DNA of 54,543 nucleotides from Tolypothrix campylonemoides VB511288 (GCA_000828075.3 JXCB02000002.1:1124761-1179303); one strand, 5' to 3'; shown: positions 25,122-34,825, counted from the first letter of the stretch. Translations and numbers: made by a program. The notes: generated from the sequence alone by a model not told the origin.

Positions 25122-25973
25122 ATGTCAATAACAGAAAATAAAATTCAAGTCGGATCATTAGAATGGTTTTACCGTGAATCTTTACCCATTGGTAGAACTG
25201 ATTTGCTTCCTGTATTACTGCTGCATGGATTACCATCACAAAGTTACACTTGGCGCAACATTTTGCCAGCTTTAGCAACACAAGGGACAAGAGCAATAGC
25301 GCCTGATTGGATTGGCTTTGGCTTTTCTTCTAAGCCACAAAAAAGAGATTTCGCTTACACACCTGATGCCTTTATTACGGCTTTAGAAGAGTTTCTAAAA
25401 TCCATAGAACTTAAACGTTTTTCCTTAGTTGTGCAAGGCTTTTTAGGTTCTGTTGGTCTACAATATGCCTTACGTCATCCAGAACAAATTGCCAATATCG
25501 CCATACTCAATACACCAATTTCTAGTCAAGCAAAGTTACCCTGGAAAATTCAACAAATGGGATTACCTTTGGCAGGTGAAATGATTACCCAAGACCCCTT
25601 ACTTGTTGACCGGACTCTAGAAGGTGGTTCTCGTTACGTCATTACAGAAAAGGATTTAGATATTTATCGTAAACCCTTTTTGAAAAGTTCTGCTGCTGGA
25701 AGAAGCCTTCTAGCAACTATCCGTAATTTACAGTTGCCGTCAGCAATGACAGAAATCGAATCTGGTTTTAAAAAATGGCAACAACAAATTTTAATTTTGT
25801 GGGGAATGATAGACCCTTGGCTACCCCTAAAAATAGCGCAAGATTTTGTAAATCCCTTACCATATGGAGATTTAATTAAACTTAACAACGTTGGGCATTA
25901 TCCCCAAGAACACTACTACGAAACAATTCTTGAAGATTTGTTGCCTTTTGTTCGTGTTAAAGATGTAACTTAA
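25122..25973 (+). CDS. Alpha/beta hydrolase-fold protein, nucleophile missing
   Basis: Encodes 283 residues of the haloalkane dehalogenase/epoxide hydrolase-like group. Oxyanion segment LLLHGLPSQSYTWR, then APDWIGFGFS. At the nucleophile elbow, relatives have a form like VHDWGG; here it is VVQGFLGSVG with Gly in place of Asp/Ser. The acid (WGMIDPWLP) and His (VGHYPQE) positions remain. So it may not hydrolyse by the usual route and could bind a ligand or use another mechanism. Genes with this variant seem to be widespread in cyanobacteria as I recall. Stands alone on the plus strand. Confidence 0.8.
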   Translation: MSITENKIQVGSLEWFYRESLPIGRTDLLPVLLLHGLPSQSYTWRNILPALATQGTRAIAPDWIGFGFSSKPQKRDFAYTPDAFITALEEFLKSIELKRFSLVVQGFLGSVGLQYALRHPEQIANIAILNTPISSQAKLPWKIQQMGLPLAGEMITQDPLLVDRTLEGGSRYVITEKDLDIYRKPFLKSSAAGRSLLATIRNLQLPSAMTEIESGFKKWQQQILILWGMIDPWLPLKIAQDFVNPLPYGDLIKLNNVGHYPQEHYYETILEDLLPFVRVKDVT

Positions 25974-26402
25974 GAAGAACACAGAACGCAGAACACAGAA
26001 CACAGTTGGGTTTGCACAAAGAAAATATGTTCTATTTGGCAAGGAAAAAACTCTTTTTTTCTCCATGAATCAATACATTCGGCTTTCGCCTTTATACCAA
26101 CACTCTCTACCCAGTTGTAGATAACTTATACCGAACGGCGTATAGGCGTTTTTTATTCTGAGTTCTGACAACTGTGTTCTGAGTTCTTTTTTGCTAAAGA
26201 TGATAGCAATTGGAATTCAAAATTCAAATATCCTTTATACATTCTTAAGATTCTTGTGTCTGTAGGGTGGGCATTTTGTCCGCCATCTATTTTGCACTTC
26301 GTTAAATAACTCAAGTTCAGTTTCATAGATCAGATAGGATTTCTAAAGCGCTGTTGTGTTACTTAACTTACGGCAAAAATGCATTAATGGAGAAAAATAT
26401 TC
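25974..26402. other. Gap upstream of hemJ, no gene seen
   Basis: Starts with an imperfect tandem repeat (acacagaac units, 25979-26004). The rest is AT-rich, with a GAGTTCTGAC/CTGAGTTCT repeat pair near 26158-26190 and the likely hemJ promoter close to 26380. Confidence 0.4.
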
Positions 26403-26990
26403 ATGGCTTATTCCTGGTTTAAAGCTTTTCACATTGTTGGTATAGTCGTTTGGTTTGCTGGTTTGTTCTATCTAGTGCGTCTTTTTATCTATCACGTTGA
26501 AGCTAACCAACAACCGGAACCAGCACGCACAATACTGAAAAATCAGTATCAAATCATGGAAAAGCGTCTGTATAGTATTATCACAACTCCAGGGATGCTG
26601 GTGACGGTAGCAATGGCAATTGGTTTATTGACTACGGAACCAGACGTTCTTAAAGAAGGATGGCTGCACGTCAAACTAGGATTTGTTGTCCTTTTAATTG
26701 GCTATCATCACTACTGCAAGCGTCTGATGAAGCAGTTGAGAGAAGACAAGTGCAAATGGAATAGTCAGCAGTTACGGGCGTTAAATGAAGCACCAACTGT
26801 GATGTTGATAGTCATTGTGTTGCTGGCTGTGTTCAAGAATAATTTACCTACAGATATCACGGCTTGGGGCATTGTTGGCTTAGTTATAGCGATGGCGGCG
26901 ACTATTCAGCTTTACGCCAGAAAACGCCGTAAAGATCAGGAAAAGCTTACCGAACAAGTGCCACAGATTCCACAGCAACAAGGTAGTTAG
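26403..26990 (+). CDS. hemJ: Protoporphyrinogen oxidase HemJ
   Basis: Encodes 195 residues with about four membrane helices. HemJ oxidises protoporphyrinogen IX to protoporphyrin IX in heme and chlorophyll synthesis and acts in the membrane. Family marks are WFKAFHIVGIVVWFAGLFYL with the conserved early His (His10), LVRLFIYH, and GWLHVKLGFVVLLIGYHHYC. The last 35 residues form a charged, Gln-rich tail. GGAG lies about eight bases before the ATG. The DUF4234-like gene follows 78 bases later on the same strand. Confidence 0.92.
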   Translation: MAYSWFKAFHIVGIVVWFAGLFYLVRLFIYHVEANQQPEPARTILKNQYQIMEKRLYSIITTPGMLVTVAMAIGLLTTEPDVLKEGWLHVKLGFVVLLIGYHHYCKRLMKQLREDKCKWNSQQLRALNEAPTVMLIVIVLLAVFKNNLPTDITAWGIVGLVIAMAATIQLYARKRRKDQEKLTEQVPQIPQQQGS

Positions 26991-27068
26991 AAAATCTTAC
27001 CTGGGTTGTCAAAGTTGTTATACATTAAGAAATGTTAAGAAAAATACTTTGACATCTCAGGCGTAAGT

Positions 27069-27551
27069 ATGTCCAGTCAACCATTGGGTCAACCCCGTCC
27101 TTTATGGCGAGTCATTCTTTTATCTGTAGCCACTTTGATGCTGTATTACGGGTGGTACAAATGGATCATCCAAGAGGAATTACGGCGCTATAACGGCTAT
27201 GGTTGGTCAGGAACCCTTTCGCTAGCGCCGTTTGTCTTGGGGGTAACAGTTCCCCAAGCCTTGCGGATATTCGATCCAGATGTTCCAGGATGGTTTGGCT
27301 GGTTTTCCTTGCTGGGTATTGTTTGGATTTACATAGTTCAGTTCAAGTTGTACAAAACAGTCAACGAACTCTACCGCCAAGCAGGAATGAAAGAACCGTT
27401 GGTGATTTGGTGGCTGTTTATACCAGGATTAAATTTAATCGTCGGTTTGAGGCAAATTCACTTTTTAAGCCAGTTTTGGGCAAAAAAACAGGGTATTACC
27501 GTCAATGATGCATTGGCTGAAAATATTCCTTTTTTGTCAGTTAATGTATGA
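27069..27551 (+). CDS. Small membrane protein, DUF4234-like
   Basis: Encodes 160 residues with three to four hydrophobic segments, including RVILLSVATLMLYYGWYKW and WFSLLGIVWIYIVQFKLY. The layout resembles DUF4234-type proteins. Function is unknown. It follows hemJ on the same strand, so co-transcription is possible. A hairpin at 27577-27609 lies 26 bases after its stop. Confidence 0.7.
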   Translation: MSSQPLGQPRPLWRVILLSVATLMLYYGWYKWIIQEELRRYNGYGWSGTLSLAPFVLGVTVPQALRIFDPDVPGWFGWFSLLGIVWIYIVQFKLYKTVNELYRQAGMKEPLVIWWLFIPGLNLIVGLRQIHFLSQFWAKKQGITVNDALAENIPFLSVNV

Positions 27552-27576
27552 ACAAACTTGATGACTAACCAAGAAA

Positions 27577-27609
27577 AAGCTCTCTTGTCATTGACGAACA
27601 AGAGAGCTT
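27577..27609 (+). terminator. Hairpin after the DUF4234-like gene
   Basis: A perfect 12-bp stem AAGCTCTCTTGT/ACAAGAGAGCTT with a nine-base loop. It lacks a clear T run on the plus strand, but its place right after the gene suggests transcription ends here. Confidence 0.55.
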
Positions 27610-28066
27610 CGGTGTGGTGTGAGGAGCAAACTTAATGTTTGCTTATATAAGTGTAGCAAACGAAATCTGAAGTTTTGATAGTTAATTTCTTAAAATTATC
27701 AACGCCGTAATACTCCATCCCCAACGCCGTCGGGAGGGGATATAAGGCGGATAAAAAAATTCCGTCGTTATGCGTCGTTATAAAGCGCGATCGCTCTTAT
27801 TGCTTCGACTATCAGATTCTACAGTCAGAGTGCGATCGCGCTAAGCGCACAGTCCGAAGAGCGATCGCACAGAGTACCCGCGTTAAGCGCTTAGCGCACA
27901 GTCTGATTTTGAGAGTTTTTTTTACAAAAGTAAATTTTATAGATATTTGATAGATATGTATGTACAGGTGCCAAACATAAATTCTCCAACTACTGTACTG
28001 CTTCGCGGTAACAATCGGGAAGCAGATAAGGGGGAATTTGGCTGACAGTGTTAGCCTTGGAAGTGA
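27610..28066. repeat. Intergenic stretch with clustered HIP1 repeats
   Basis: No gene seen. Between 27784 and 27910 there are three GCGATCGC octamers and stacked units such as gctaagcgcacagtccgaag and gcgcttagcgcacagtctg, able to fold on each other. Confidence 0.5.
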
Positions 28067-28579
28067 TTAATCACGATACCAGGTTCCCTGTAAGCCTTGG
28101 TTTTGTGCCAAATTCATATCCCTGTATGAGTCGTAGCCTGTCATTGTCATCTGTTTTGCCTCAATTTTCAAAGAAAGAAATCTTTGAAAAAAGTTTATTT
28201 TTCCAGAACTAGTGATTTGAATTTCAAAGTAAGTTCCATCAGTAGCTCTAGTTACATTTTTGTAAGTAACCTTTTTGTCGTTACCGAACTTTATAGTATT
28301 TGGATTAATTAATAGAGTTTCTCCTCAACCATTAGACCATGTACCAACGTAACTTTGGGAGGATTTTGCTAATAGAAGTGTACTGGGTTGTGTGTCGTTA
28401 ATTGTTAGAGGTATAGTTTTAGTATCCTCAGTGGTAGGGATATTTTTTAAAGCAAGCTGTTGAATATTTTTTTGTAGGTTGCTAGCACTCACTGGTGTTT
28501 GGAAAAGAGTATACCCACCAACAAAAGTAGCCATTAAAAGTCCTAAAGCAGCCAATTGCTTGTTGAACAATCCATACAT
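28067..28579 (-). pseudogene. Secreted protein gene with one in-frame TGA
   Basis: ATG at 28579 follows GGAG. A signal peptide is clear (LAALGLLMATFVGGYTLF ... VSAS). After 84 codons the frame meets TGA (28325-28327) in SYVGTWSNG, and then runs on in the same frame for 85 codons (GETLLINPNTIKFGNDKKVT ... GLQGTWYRD) to TAA at 28067. The second half looks like true coding sequence, with GTWSNG/GTWYRD hinting at a small beta-barrel (lipocalin-like) domain. One base change, such as CGA to TGA, would explain it. A recent pseudogene is most likely; a truncated product or TGA read-through are alternatives. Confidence 0.7.
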
Positions 28580-29474
28580 GATTTTCTCCTTTATGTAGTT
28601 ACAATTTAAGAAAAATATGCTATTTTTTAGCTTAAGTACTGATTTTAAGGAAAATTAAGCTTACTATTTTTCCAAATAAATATAAAGTTCAGCTTGTTGA
28701 TAAAATATCTATGCTCAGTATTATTTTGTTGTCTTGACTTAAGACTGCCTAAGTTCAATTCGTAATTCAAACTTCATCATTTGTCTTTGACTAAGTGATT
28801 CAGAATGTATTACTTGTTTGTTCCTACATCATATTCATCTAATATTCCTGAAAAGAGGTTAAACTACTTTTCCTATTAAGATAAAAAGCGCTCTAGTTCA
28901 AAGCCACTCACTTGAAGATTGCCTATGCTGGGAATACTCCTATCCCGCCTGTTCGCTGCTCTTGCGTTCCCGTAGGGTAGAGTACCGAATTAAATAAACC
29001 GTAGCTGACAAGGACGCCAAGAAAAAGATAGGTAATTTTGTAGCACCGAAGGCAGTAGTTGGGTCTAAACTGATTTGAAAAACTTCAGAAAGTCAAGCCT
29101 TACGTAATTGTTGAGCAAAAGTATATACTAATACATATTTAGACGACATAAGTCCTCAACCTTTTCCTGAGCGCCAAGTAGTCGGGAAAAAGTAAAGCAA
29201 TGGCTTTCCTCAGCACTCAGAACTATTTTGGTCGAGAATAGCAAGATTCAAACATTTTTGGCAAGAACTGAAAAGACAATAGGGGAAAATTACTTGTAAG
29301 CTTATTTTTAGCATTCCCCTTTCGATAGATTTGACTACTAGACGAAAAAAGTATATTGAGATGGACTACTAAGTGGTTCATAGGTGAGCCTAATGCTACT
29401 TAAGCAATTTCTCTGTCAACGGCTCCAGTTTTGATTCGGTCCTTTGTTAATTTGTTCACAGGTGCCTGTAAGTC
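28580..29474. other. Long gap upstream of efflux operon
   Basis: I see no full gene. A minus-strand stretch at about 28985-29075 could encode DPTTAFGATKLPIFFLASLS as a remnant of a membrane protein, but without start or clear end. The right part should hold the promoter of the efflux operon. Confidence 0.35.
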
Positions 29475-30860
29475 ATGAAACCTCCTGAGCCTCAAACTGA
29501 TCTTGAAGATAATCGTCAAGAAAGCCGATTAGAACAGCCACTCCGCAAACAACGAGGGTGGCTTTGGCTATTGTTAGCCCTAGTATTACTAGCAGGTGGA
29601 GGCTTTGCAGTTTGGCGTTCGCTTGCTCCTCAAAAAAGCGCACCCACAGCTGCTAGCGCTCAACCGCCAAAAGTACCGATCAAAATATCCACAGTACAAT
29701 CTGGCATGATTGAGGATAGTTCAGAGTTTGTGGCTAACTTGGAATCGCGTCGCTCGGTGAATCTTCAGCCGAGAGTTCAGGGTCAAGTAGCCCAAATATT
29801 TGTTAGATCCGGAGATATAGTGGCTGCGGGAAATCCCATTATGCAACTGGATCCTAGAGAGCAACAAGCAGCTCTCAGGAGTGTAAATGCTGCTGCTGAG
29901 GCGGCTCAGTCACAACTAGAAAATGCCCGCGCTACCCTCAGATCCCTGGAAGCAGAGCGGGCTTCTAGCCTAGCTAATTTGAAATTGAACCAGCAAGACT
30001 ACCAAAGGTATACCGATTTAGCATCTCAAGGAGCTGTCTCTCGACAGACGAGTGAGCAGTATGCTAACAGGCTGGCAACATCACAAGCTGCTGTCCGTGA
30101 AGTAGAAGCCCGGATTAAAGCACAGCAAGCTAGCATTAACCAAGCTGAAAAATCCTTAAAGCAAGCACAAGCTAATACCAGTGAACGACAAGTTCAGCTT
30201 CAATATTACAAAATCACCGCTCCCTTTGCTGGCACAGTTGGAGACGTACCAGTAAAAGTCGGTGATTTTGTCAATACATCTACACAATTAGTCACCATTA
30301 CTCAAAACCAACCTTTAGAAGTCAATATATTCGTGCCGATTGAGCGGGGACCTCAACTACGAAAGGGAACACCAGTGGAGGTTATGGACGCACAAGGCAA
30401 GGTTATAGGTATGAGCCGTGTATTTTTTATAGCGCCTAATGCAAATAATAATACTCAATCGATACTTATTAAATCGCTATTTGATAACTCGAACAATCAA
30501 CTACGAGCAGATCAGTTTGCTCGCGCAAGAGTGATCTGGAGCCAGCGCCCTGGAGTCCTCATCCCAGCAACAGCAGTAACTCGTGTGGCAGGAGAAACTT
30601 TTGTTTATGTAACAGCTCAAGCACCCTCACAACCTCCTCAAGGAGAAAAAGCTCAAGGAGAAAAAGGAGAAAAACAAGAAAAACCTCAAGCAGATCAACA
30701 AGGAGCATCCCAACTGGTAGCTCAGCAAAAACGCGTGAAGCTAGGCAATATCAAAGGTAACAACTACCAAGTTCTGGAAGGATTACAGCCAGGAGACAAA
30801 ATTATTGTCTCAGGGTTACTCAATCTTAGAGATGGTGCTCCCATCGTTCCTGAATCATAG
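29475..30860 (+). CDS. RND efflux periplasmic adaptor (AcrA/HlyD-like)
   Basis: Encodes 461 residues: one N-terminal membrane anchor (GWLWLLLALVLLAGGGFAVW), a split biotinyl-lipoyl domain (RVQGQVAQIFVRSGDIVAAG and TAPFAGTVGDVPVKVGDFV), a helical hairpin between them rich in Ala/Gln, then beta-barrel and membrane-proximal domains. It links the inner-membrane pump to an outer-membrane channel. A low-complexity insert rich in Gly, Glu, Lys and Gln (about 376-412) sits in the membrane-proximal part. The RND pump gene follows, so both form an operon; no outer-membrane channel gene is in the window. Confidence 0.92.
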   Translation: MKPPEPQTDLEDNRQESRLEQPLRKQRGWLWLLLALVLLAGGGFAVWRSLAPQKSAPTAASAQPPKVPIKISTVQSGMIEDSSEFVANLESRRSVNLQPRVQGQVAQIFVRSGDIVAAGNPIMQLDPREQQAALRSVNAAAEAAQSQLENARATLRSLEAERASSLANLKLNQQDYQRYTDLASQGAVSRQTSEQYANRLATSQAAVREVEARIKAQQASINQAEKSLKQAQANTSERQVQLQYYKITAPFAGTVGDVPVKVGDFVNTSTQLVTITQNQPLEVNIFVPIERGPQLRKGTPVEVMDAQGKVIGMSRVFFIAPNANNNTQSILIKSLFDNSNNQLRADQFARARVIWSQRPGVLIPATAVTRVAGETFVYVTAQAPSQPPQGEKAQGEKGEKQEKPQADQQGASQLVAQQKRVKLGNIKGNNYQVLEGLQPGDKIIVSGLLNLRDGAPIVPES

Positions 30861-31026
30861 TAATGGTGACTAGGGATTGGGGACTGCGGACTGGGGAATA
30901 GGTAATCCCTAATCTCTCATCCCCAATCTCTAATGCCCATTACCCCTAATCCCCGCTCCCCTATATGCTTTGTAAATGGCAGCGGGTAAGCGTGAGTTCT
31001 CCAGTTCCCCATTCTTTTATGCCCCT
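30861..31026. repeat. Repeat between efflux genes (tggggact type)
   Basis: ctagggattggggactgcgg ... then cccaatctctaatgcccatta are imperfect inverted units of a repeat that recurs at 41664-41700. It may form a hairpin in the adaptor-pump mRNA. Confidence 0.5.
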
Positions 31027-34000
31027 ATGTTTGTTGACTTCTTCATCAAGCGACCTGTCTTCACCAGTGTTTGCGCCATCGTTATTTTGCTCGTTGGGGC
31101 AATCAGCATCCCCACACTACCCACGGCGCAGTATCCTGAAATTAGCCCAGTTCAAGTCACCGTTGCTGCAAACTATGTCGGTGCTAGTTCTGAAGTTGTA
31201 GAAAACACCGTTACGACTCTTCTAGAAAGGGAGATTAACGGGGTCGAGGGCATGAAGTACATGACCTCAAGCAGTAGTAACAATGGCAGCAGTACAATTA
31301 CAGTCACATTTGATGCATCCCGCAACAAAGATATTGCAGCGGTCGATGTGCAAAATCGAGTGTCGCAGGCTGAGCCGCAATTGCCAGAACCAGTACAGCG
31401 AACTGGGGTTACTGTTAGCAAGCAAAGTAGCAACATCTTGTTAGCAATAGGGCTGTACAGCGATAACAACGAGTACGACAACGTCTTTTTAAGTAACTAC
31501 GCCGACCTTTATTTAGTAGATGCCCTACAAAGAATCGGCGGTGTGAGTGAAGCGCGGATTTTTGGTGAACGCCGCTATGCCATGCGTCTGTGGCTTGACC
31601 CCAACCGCCTCGCCAGTCGCAACCTCACCGCGCAAGATGTGGTTGATGCTCTCGACGAGCAAAACATTCAGGTGGGCGCTGGGCAAATTGGTCAGCAGCC
31701 TGCGCCAAATGAACAAATGTATCAAATAGACCTGCAAGCGGTCAGCAGGCTCAGGGAACCATCCGAATTTAACGAACTAGTTATTCAAACAGGTCAAAAT
31801 GGTACGCTCACCAAGCTCAAAGATGTAGGTCGGGCGGAACTGGGAGCAGAAAATTATAACTCCTTCCTGCGGTTCAGAGGTAAAGAGGGTGTAGGTATAG
31901 GGATATTTCCCACTCCAGGAAGTAATGCTTTGGATGTTGCCAGGGCAGTTAAAGCAGAAATGGAGCGACTCAAACAAGATTTTCCGCCAGGATTGAAAAC
32001 TCAGGTAGCCTTTGATACTACAAGTTTTGTGGAAGCATCCCTAAGAGAAGTGGTTCAGACGCTGTTTGAGGCACTTGTCCTCGTAGTCGTGGTCATTTTT
32101 ATCTTTTTGCAGGACTGGCGTACCACTCTGATTCCGGTAGTTGTCATTCCTTTAACATTAATTGGTACTTTTGCTTTTATTAAAGTTTTCGGCTTTTCCA
32201 TCAACACCCTGACCTTGTTTGGTCTGACTTTAGCCACAGGGTTAGTGGTCGATGATGCGATCGTCGTAGTTGAGGACATTTCTCGCTTGATCGAGGAAGA
32301 AGAAATGTCGCCTGGTCAAGCAGCCTCACACGCAATGCATGAATTGTTTGGAGCGGTGATAGCTACTTCTTTGGTGATGATGGCAGTATTTGTGCCTGTT
32401 GCCTTCTTCCCAGGCTCTACAGGACAGATTTATCGCCAATTTGCGCTGACAATTGCCTTCTCGATGGCAATTTCGACCTTTCTTGCGATTACCTTGACTC
32501 CTGCGCTCTCAGCGCTACTACTGCGTCGCGGGCAAAAACCAACCGGTTGGATGGGTTGGGTGTTTGCACGGTTTAATAATTTGATTGATTGGACTCGTAG
32601 GCAGTACGAGCGATCGCTTATCTTTTTAAATCGTTTCCGCGCAATCGTGGTGCTGCTGTTTATCGTGTCATTGGGTTTCACAGGCTGGCTTTACACCCAA
32701 GTCCCCACAGCATTTATTCCTGAAGAAGACCAAGGCTACTTCATCACCATTATTCAAGGTCCAGAAGGTGTTTCGCTCAATTACACCAGCAAGGTGATGC
32801 GTCAGGTAGAAGAAGAAATCCTGAAATTGCCTGAAGTTGTCGGTACTTTTGCCATAGGTGGCTTTGGTTTTAGTGGCTCTACTGCCAATAACGGTGTAAT
32901 TTTTACAACACTGAAGAATTGGGAAGAGCGCCATGAGGCAGAACAGTCAGTACAAGGAATTATCAACAATTTGCAAGGAAAGCTATCAACAATTACAGAT
33001 TCAAGAGTTTTGCCAGTTAACCCGCCCGCAATTCAAGGTCTAGGCAGTTTTGGCGGCTTCCAATTTCAACTACAAGACAGACGAGGCAATAGTGGCTTGG
33101 ATACCATGCTGCAAGTCATGGGTCAATTACTAGGGCGGGGAAATCAGACACCAGGGTTGCAAGCTGTGTTTAGCACTTTTTCAGCAAATACGCCTCAGCT
33201 TTTGATTGAAGTAGACCGTAGTAAAGCCAAGGCACTGCAAGTCGATGTAGACGATATTTTTAATACCCTACAAAGTTACTTGGGTTCGCGGTACGTCAAC
33301 GATTTTAACTATCTCCAGCGGACTTACCGAGTTTATGTCCAAGCAGACACTCAGTTTCGCTCCAATCCTCAGGATATTGGTCGTTTGTATGTCCGTTCTC
33401 AAAACAATCAAATGGTTCCCCTGAGCAATTTGGTGAAAATTGTCCCAAGCACGGGGGCGCAAACAATTAACCACTACAACTTGTTCCGATCAATTGAAAT
33501 TAACGGTTCAGCTGCTCCTGGTACGAGTTCAGGACAAGCTCTTCAAGCGATGGAACAACTGGCAAAGCAGGTTTTACCAGCAGGTTATGGTTACGAATGG
33601 TCAGGAATCTCAGCTGAAGAGCAAGAGTCTGGCGGTCAAGCACCACTGATTTTTGCCTTGGGACTTGTCTTCGTGTTCCTCGTCCTAGCAGCCCAGTACG
33701 AGAATTACATTGACCCCTTCATTATTATGCTGTCAGTTCCCTTAGCTATCCTAGGGGCGCTATCGGCGCAATCGTTGCGAGGTTTAGCCAATGATGTATA
33801 CTGTCAAGTCGGTCTAGTAATGTTGATTGGTTTGGCAAGTAAAAACGCCATTTTGATTGTGGAATTTGCCAACCAACTACGCGAGCAGGGACGCTCAATT
33901 ACCAAAGCAGCGATAGAAGCATCAGAACAGCGCTTGCGACCAATTCTGATGACAACATTTTCTTTTATTTTGGGTGTTTGGCCATTACTATTTCCTGAAG

Positions 34001-34200
34001 GAGCAGGAGCTGCTAGCAGAAAATCTCTGGGTACAGCTATTGTTGGTGGGACATTAGTCTCTACTTTATTAAGCTTGTTTGTAGTACCAATTTTATATAT
34101 TGTGATTGGGAAAATTCGCGATCGCCTACAACGACGCCGCAAGTCTCCACAGCTACAACCAGTTGAAGATGGTAGAGTTCCTACTGAGATCCATAAGTAA
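31027..34200 (+). CDS. RND family multidrug efflux pump (HAE1 type)
   Basis: Encodes 1057 residues from ATG at 31027 (MFVDFFIKRPVF), the standard HAE1 start; the frame is open further upstream but that part is repeat sequence. It is an AcrB/MexB-like proton-driven pump with twelve membrane helices and two large periplasmic loops. Helix 4 carries the proton-relay pair in TLATGLVVDDAIVVVEDI (two adjacent Asp). The C-terminal repeat includes GLASKNAILIVEFANQ. Substrates cannot be read from sequence. It forms an operon with the adaptor gene. Confidence 0.95.
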   Translation: MFVDFFIKRPVFTSVCAIVILLVGAISIPTLPTAQYPEISPVQVTVAANYVGASSEVVENTVTTLLEREINGVEGMKYMTSSSSNNGSSTITVTFDASRNKDIAAVDVQNRVSQAEPQLPEPVQRTGVTVSKQSSNILLAIGLYSDNNEYDNVFLSNYADLYLVDALQRIGGVSEARIFGERRYAMRLWLDPNRLASRNLTAQDVVDALDEQNIQVGAGQIGQQPAPNEQMYQIDLQAVSRLREPSEFNELVIQTGQNGTLTKLKDVGRAELGAENYNSFLRFRGKEGVGIGIFPTPGSNALDVARAVKAEMERLKQDFPPGLKTQVAFDTTSFVEASLREVVQTLFEALVLVVVVIFIFLQDWRTTLIPVVVIPLTLIGTFAFIKVFGFSINTLTLFGLTLATGLVVDDAIVVVEDISRLIEEEEMSPGQAASHAMHELFGAVIATSLVMMAVFVPVAFFPGSTGQIYRQFALTIAFSMAISTFLAITLTPALSALLLRRGQKPTGWMGWVFARFNNLIDWTRRQYERSLIFLNRFRAIVVLLFIVSLGFTGWLYTQVPTAFIPEEDQGYFITIIQGPEGVSLNYTSKVMRQVEEEILKLPEVVGTFAIGGFGFSGSTANNGVIFTTLKNWEERHEAEQSVQGIINNLQGKLSTITDSRVLPVNPPAIQGLGSFGGFQFQLQDRRGNSGLDTMLQVMGQLLGRGNQTPGLQAVFSTFSANTPQLLIEVDRSKAKALQVDVDDIFNTLQSYLGSRYVNDFNYLQRTYRVYVQADTQFRSNPQDIGRLYVRSQNNQMVPLSNLVKIVPSTGAQTINHYNLFRSIEINGSAAPGTSSGQALQAMEQLAKQVLPAGYGYEWSGISAEEQESGGQAPLIFALGLVFVFLVLAAQYENYIDPFIIMLSVPLAILGALSAQSLRGLANDVYCQVGLVMLIGLASKNAILIVEFANQLREQGRSITKAAIEASEQRLRPILMTTFSFILGVWPLLFPEGAGAASRKSLGTAIVGGTLVSTLLSLFVVPILYIVIGKIRDRLQRRRKSPQLQPVEDGRVPTEIHK

Positions 34201-34469
34201 ATTGGCTGACTAGGGTGGGCATTGTCCACCCTACTTTTTGTCCGGCGTTGCGGATTTGAAGTATGAATCCAAGTGTAGAGACGTACCCCTTCGGGTATGC
34301 CTATGGCTAACGCCACGGCTATCGCCGAACGGCACGCTACGCGTTCGCCCTTGGCGTGCGCTTTGCGCTTACGCCAGTCGCCTGGGTCGGGAAACCCTCC
34401 TGCAGCGCTGGACTCACATGGTACGTCTCTACAAGGGTTTGGAATCACTCAAATATTAGAGAAAACATC
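34201..34469 (-). repeat. Composite GC-rich dispersed repeat, inverted copy
   Basis: From about 34283 to 34415 it reads accccttcgggtatgcctat ... gcgctttgcgcttacgccag, tcgcctgggtcgggaaaccc and tcctgcagcgctgg, the reverse complement of the chain at 22436-22580. No gene is seen in this gap. The start is a short gtgggcattgtccacccta hairpin after the pump gene. Confidence 0.7.
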
Positions 34470-34825
34470 ATGGCGCTAGTAGATACTATTACCATCACTT
34501 CTCTTAATTTCTGCGAAATCATCCCTCTGCTTGCAACAGCCACAGAAGCAGAAAATGCACCGATGGTACTGTCAGGAGTACTGGCGAGTTTGGTTGTCAT
34601 TTACCTTGCCAGCACCATCGGTAGAATCCAGGACTTATATCTGCAACCTTCCACCGTTCATTTGACGGTACTCGTGTCATGAATTACGGACAATGGCGCT
34701 CTCAAGAAGATTTTGAAGCAATTCTAAAGAAACCTGATTTTGAAATCGAATCAGGTTATTGGTTAGGTTTAGCTGAGAACGAGTTTCATGTTTACGAGGT
34801 AGTTTACACCCAACCTACTGATTAA
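34470..34825 (+). pseudogene. ABM-domain monooxygenase-like gene, broken by a 71-bp insertion
   Basis: The start is ATG at 34470 (MALVDTITITSLNF, then EIIPLLATATEAEN). After a 71-bp insert (34557-34627) a different frame continues with NPGLISATFHRSFDGTRVMN, then YGQWRSQEDFEAILKKP and NEFHVYEVVYTQPTD to TAA at 34825. Together the two parts read as one small antibiotic-biosynthesis-monooxygenase (ABM) domain protein of about 95 residues. The insert length is not a multiple of three, so the gene is frameshifted. It lies upstream of the Old Yellow Enzyme gene. Confidence 0.72.
34557..34627. mobile_element. 71-bp palindromic insertion in the ABM gene
   Basis: The ends carry inverted ACCGATGGTACTG (34559-34571) and ACCGATGGTGCTG (complement, about 34610-34622), 12 of 13 matching. 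Short A/T-rich direct repeats (AAAT/GAAT) flank it. It has no coding capacity. Removing it joins ATEAEN to PGLISATF. Confidence 0.6.

Noticed and set aside
27960-27975. TGTACA near 27965 as another CAST end
   Set aside because: No TnsB-site-like units follow on either side; the hexamer alone is expected by chance.
33804-34448. Minus-strand frame of 214 codons over the end of the RND pump gene
   Set aside because: It is antisense to conserved pump sequence and continues into the dispersed repeat; translation is Arg/Cys-rich without domain.
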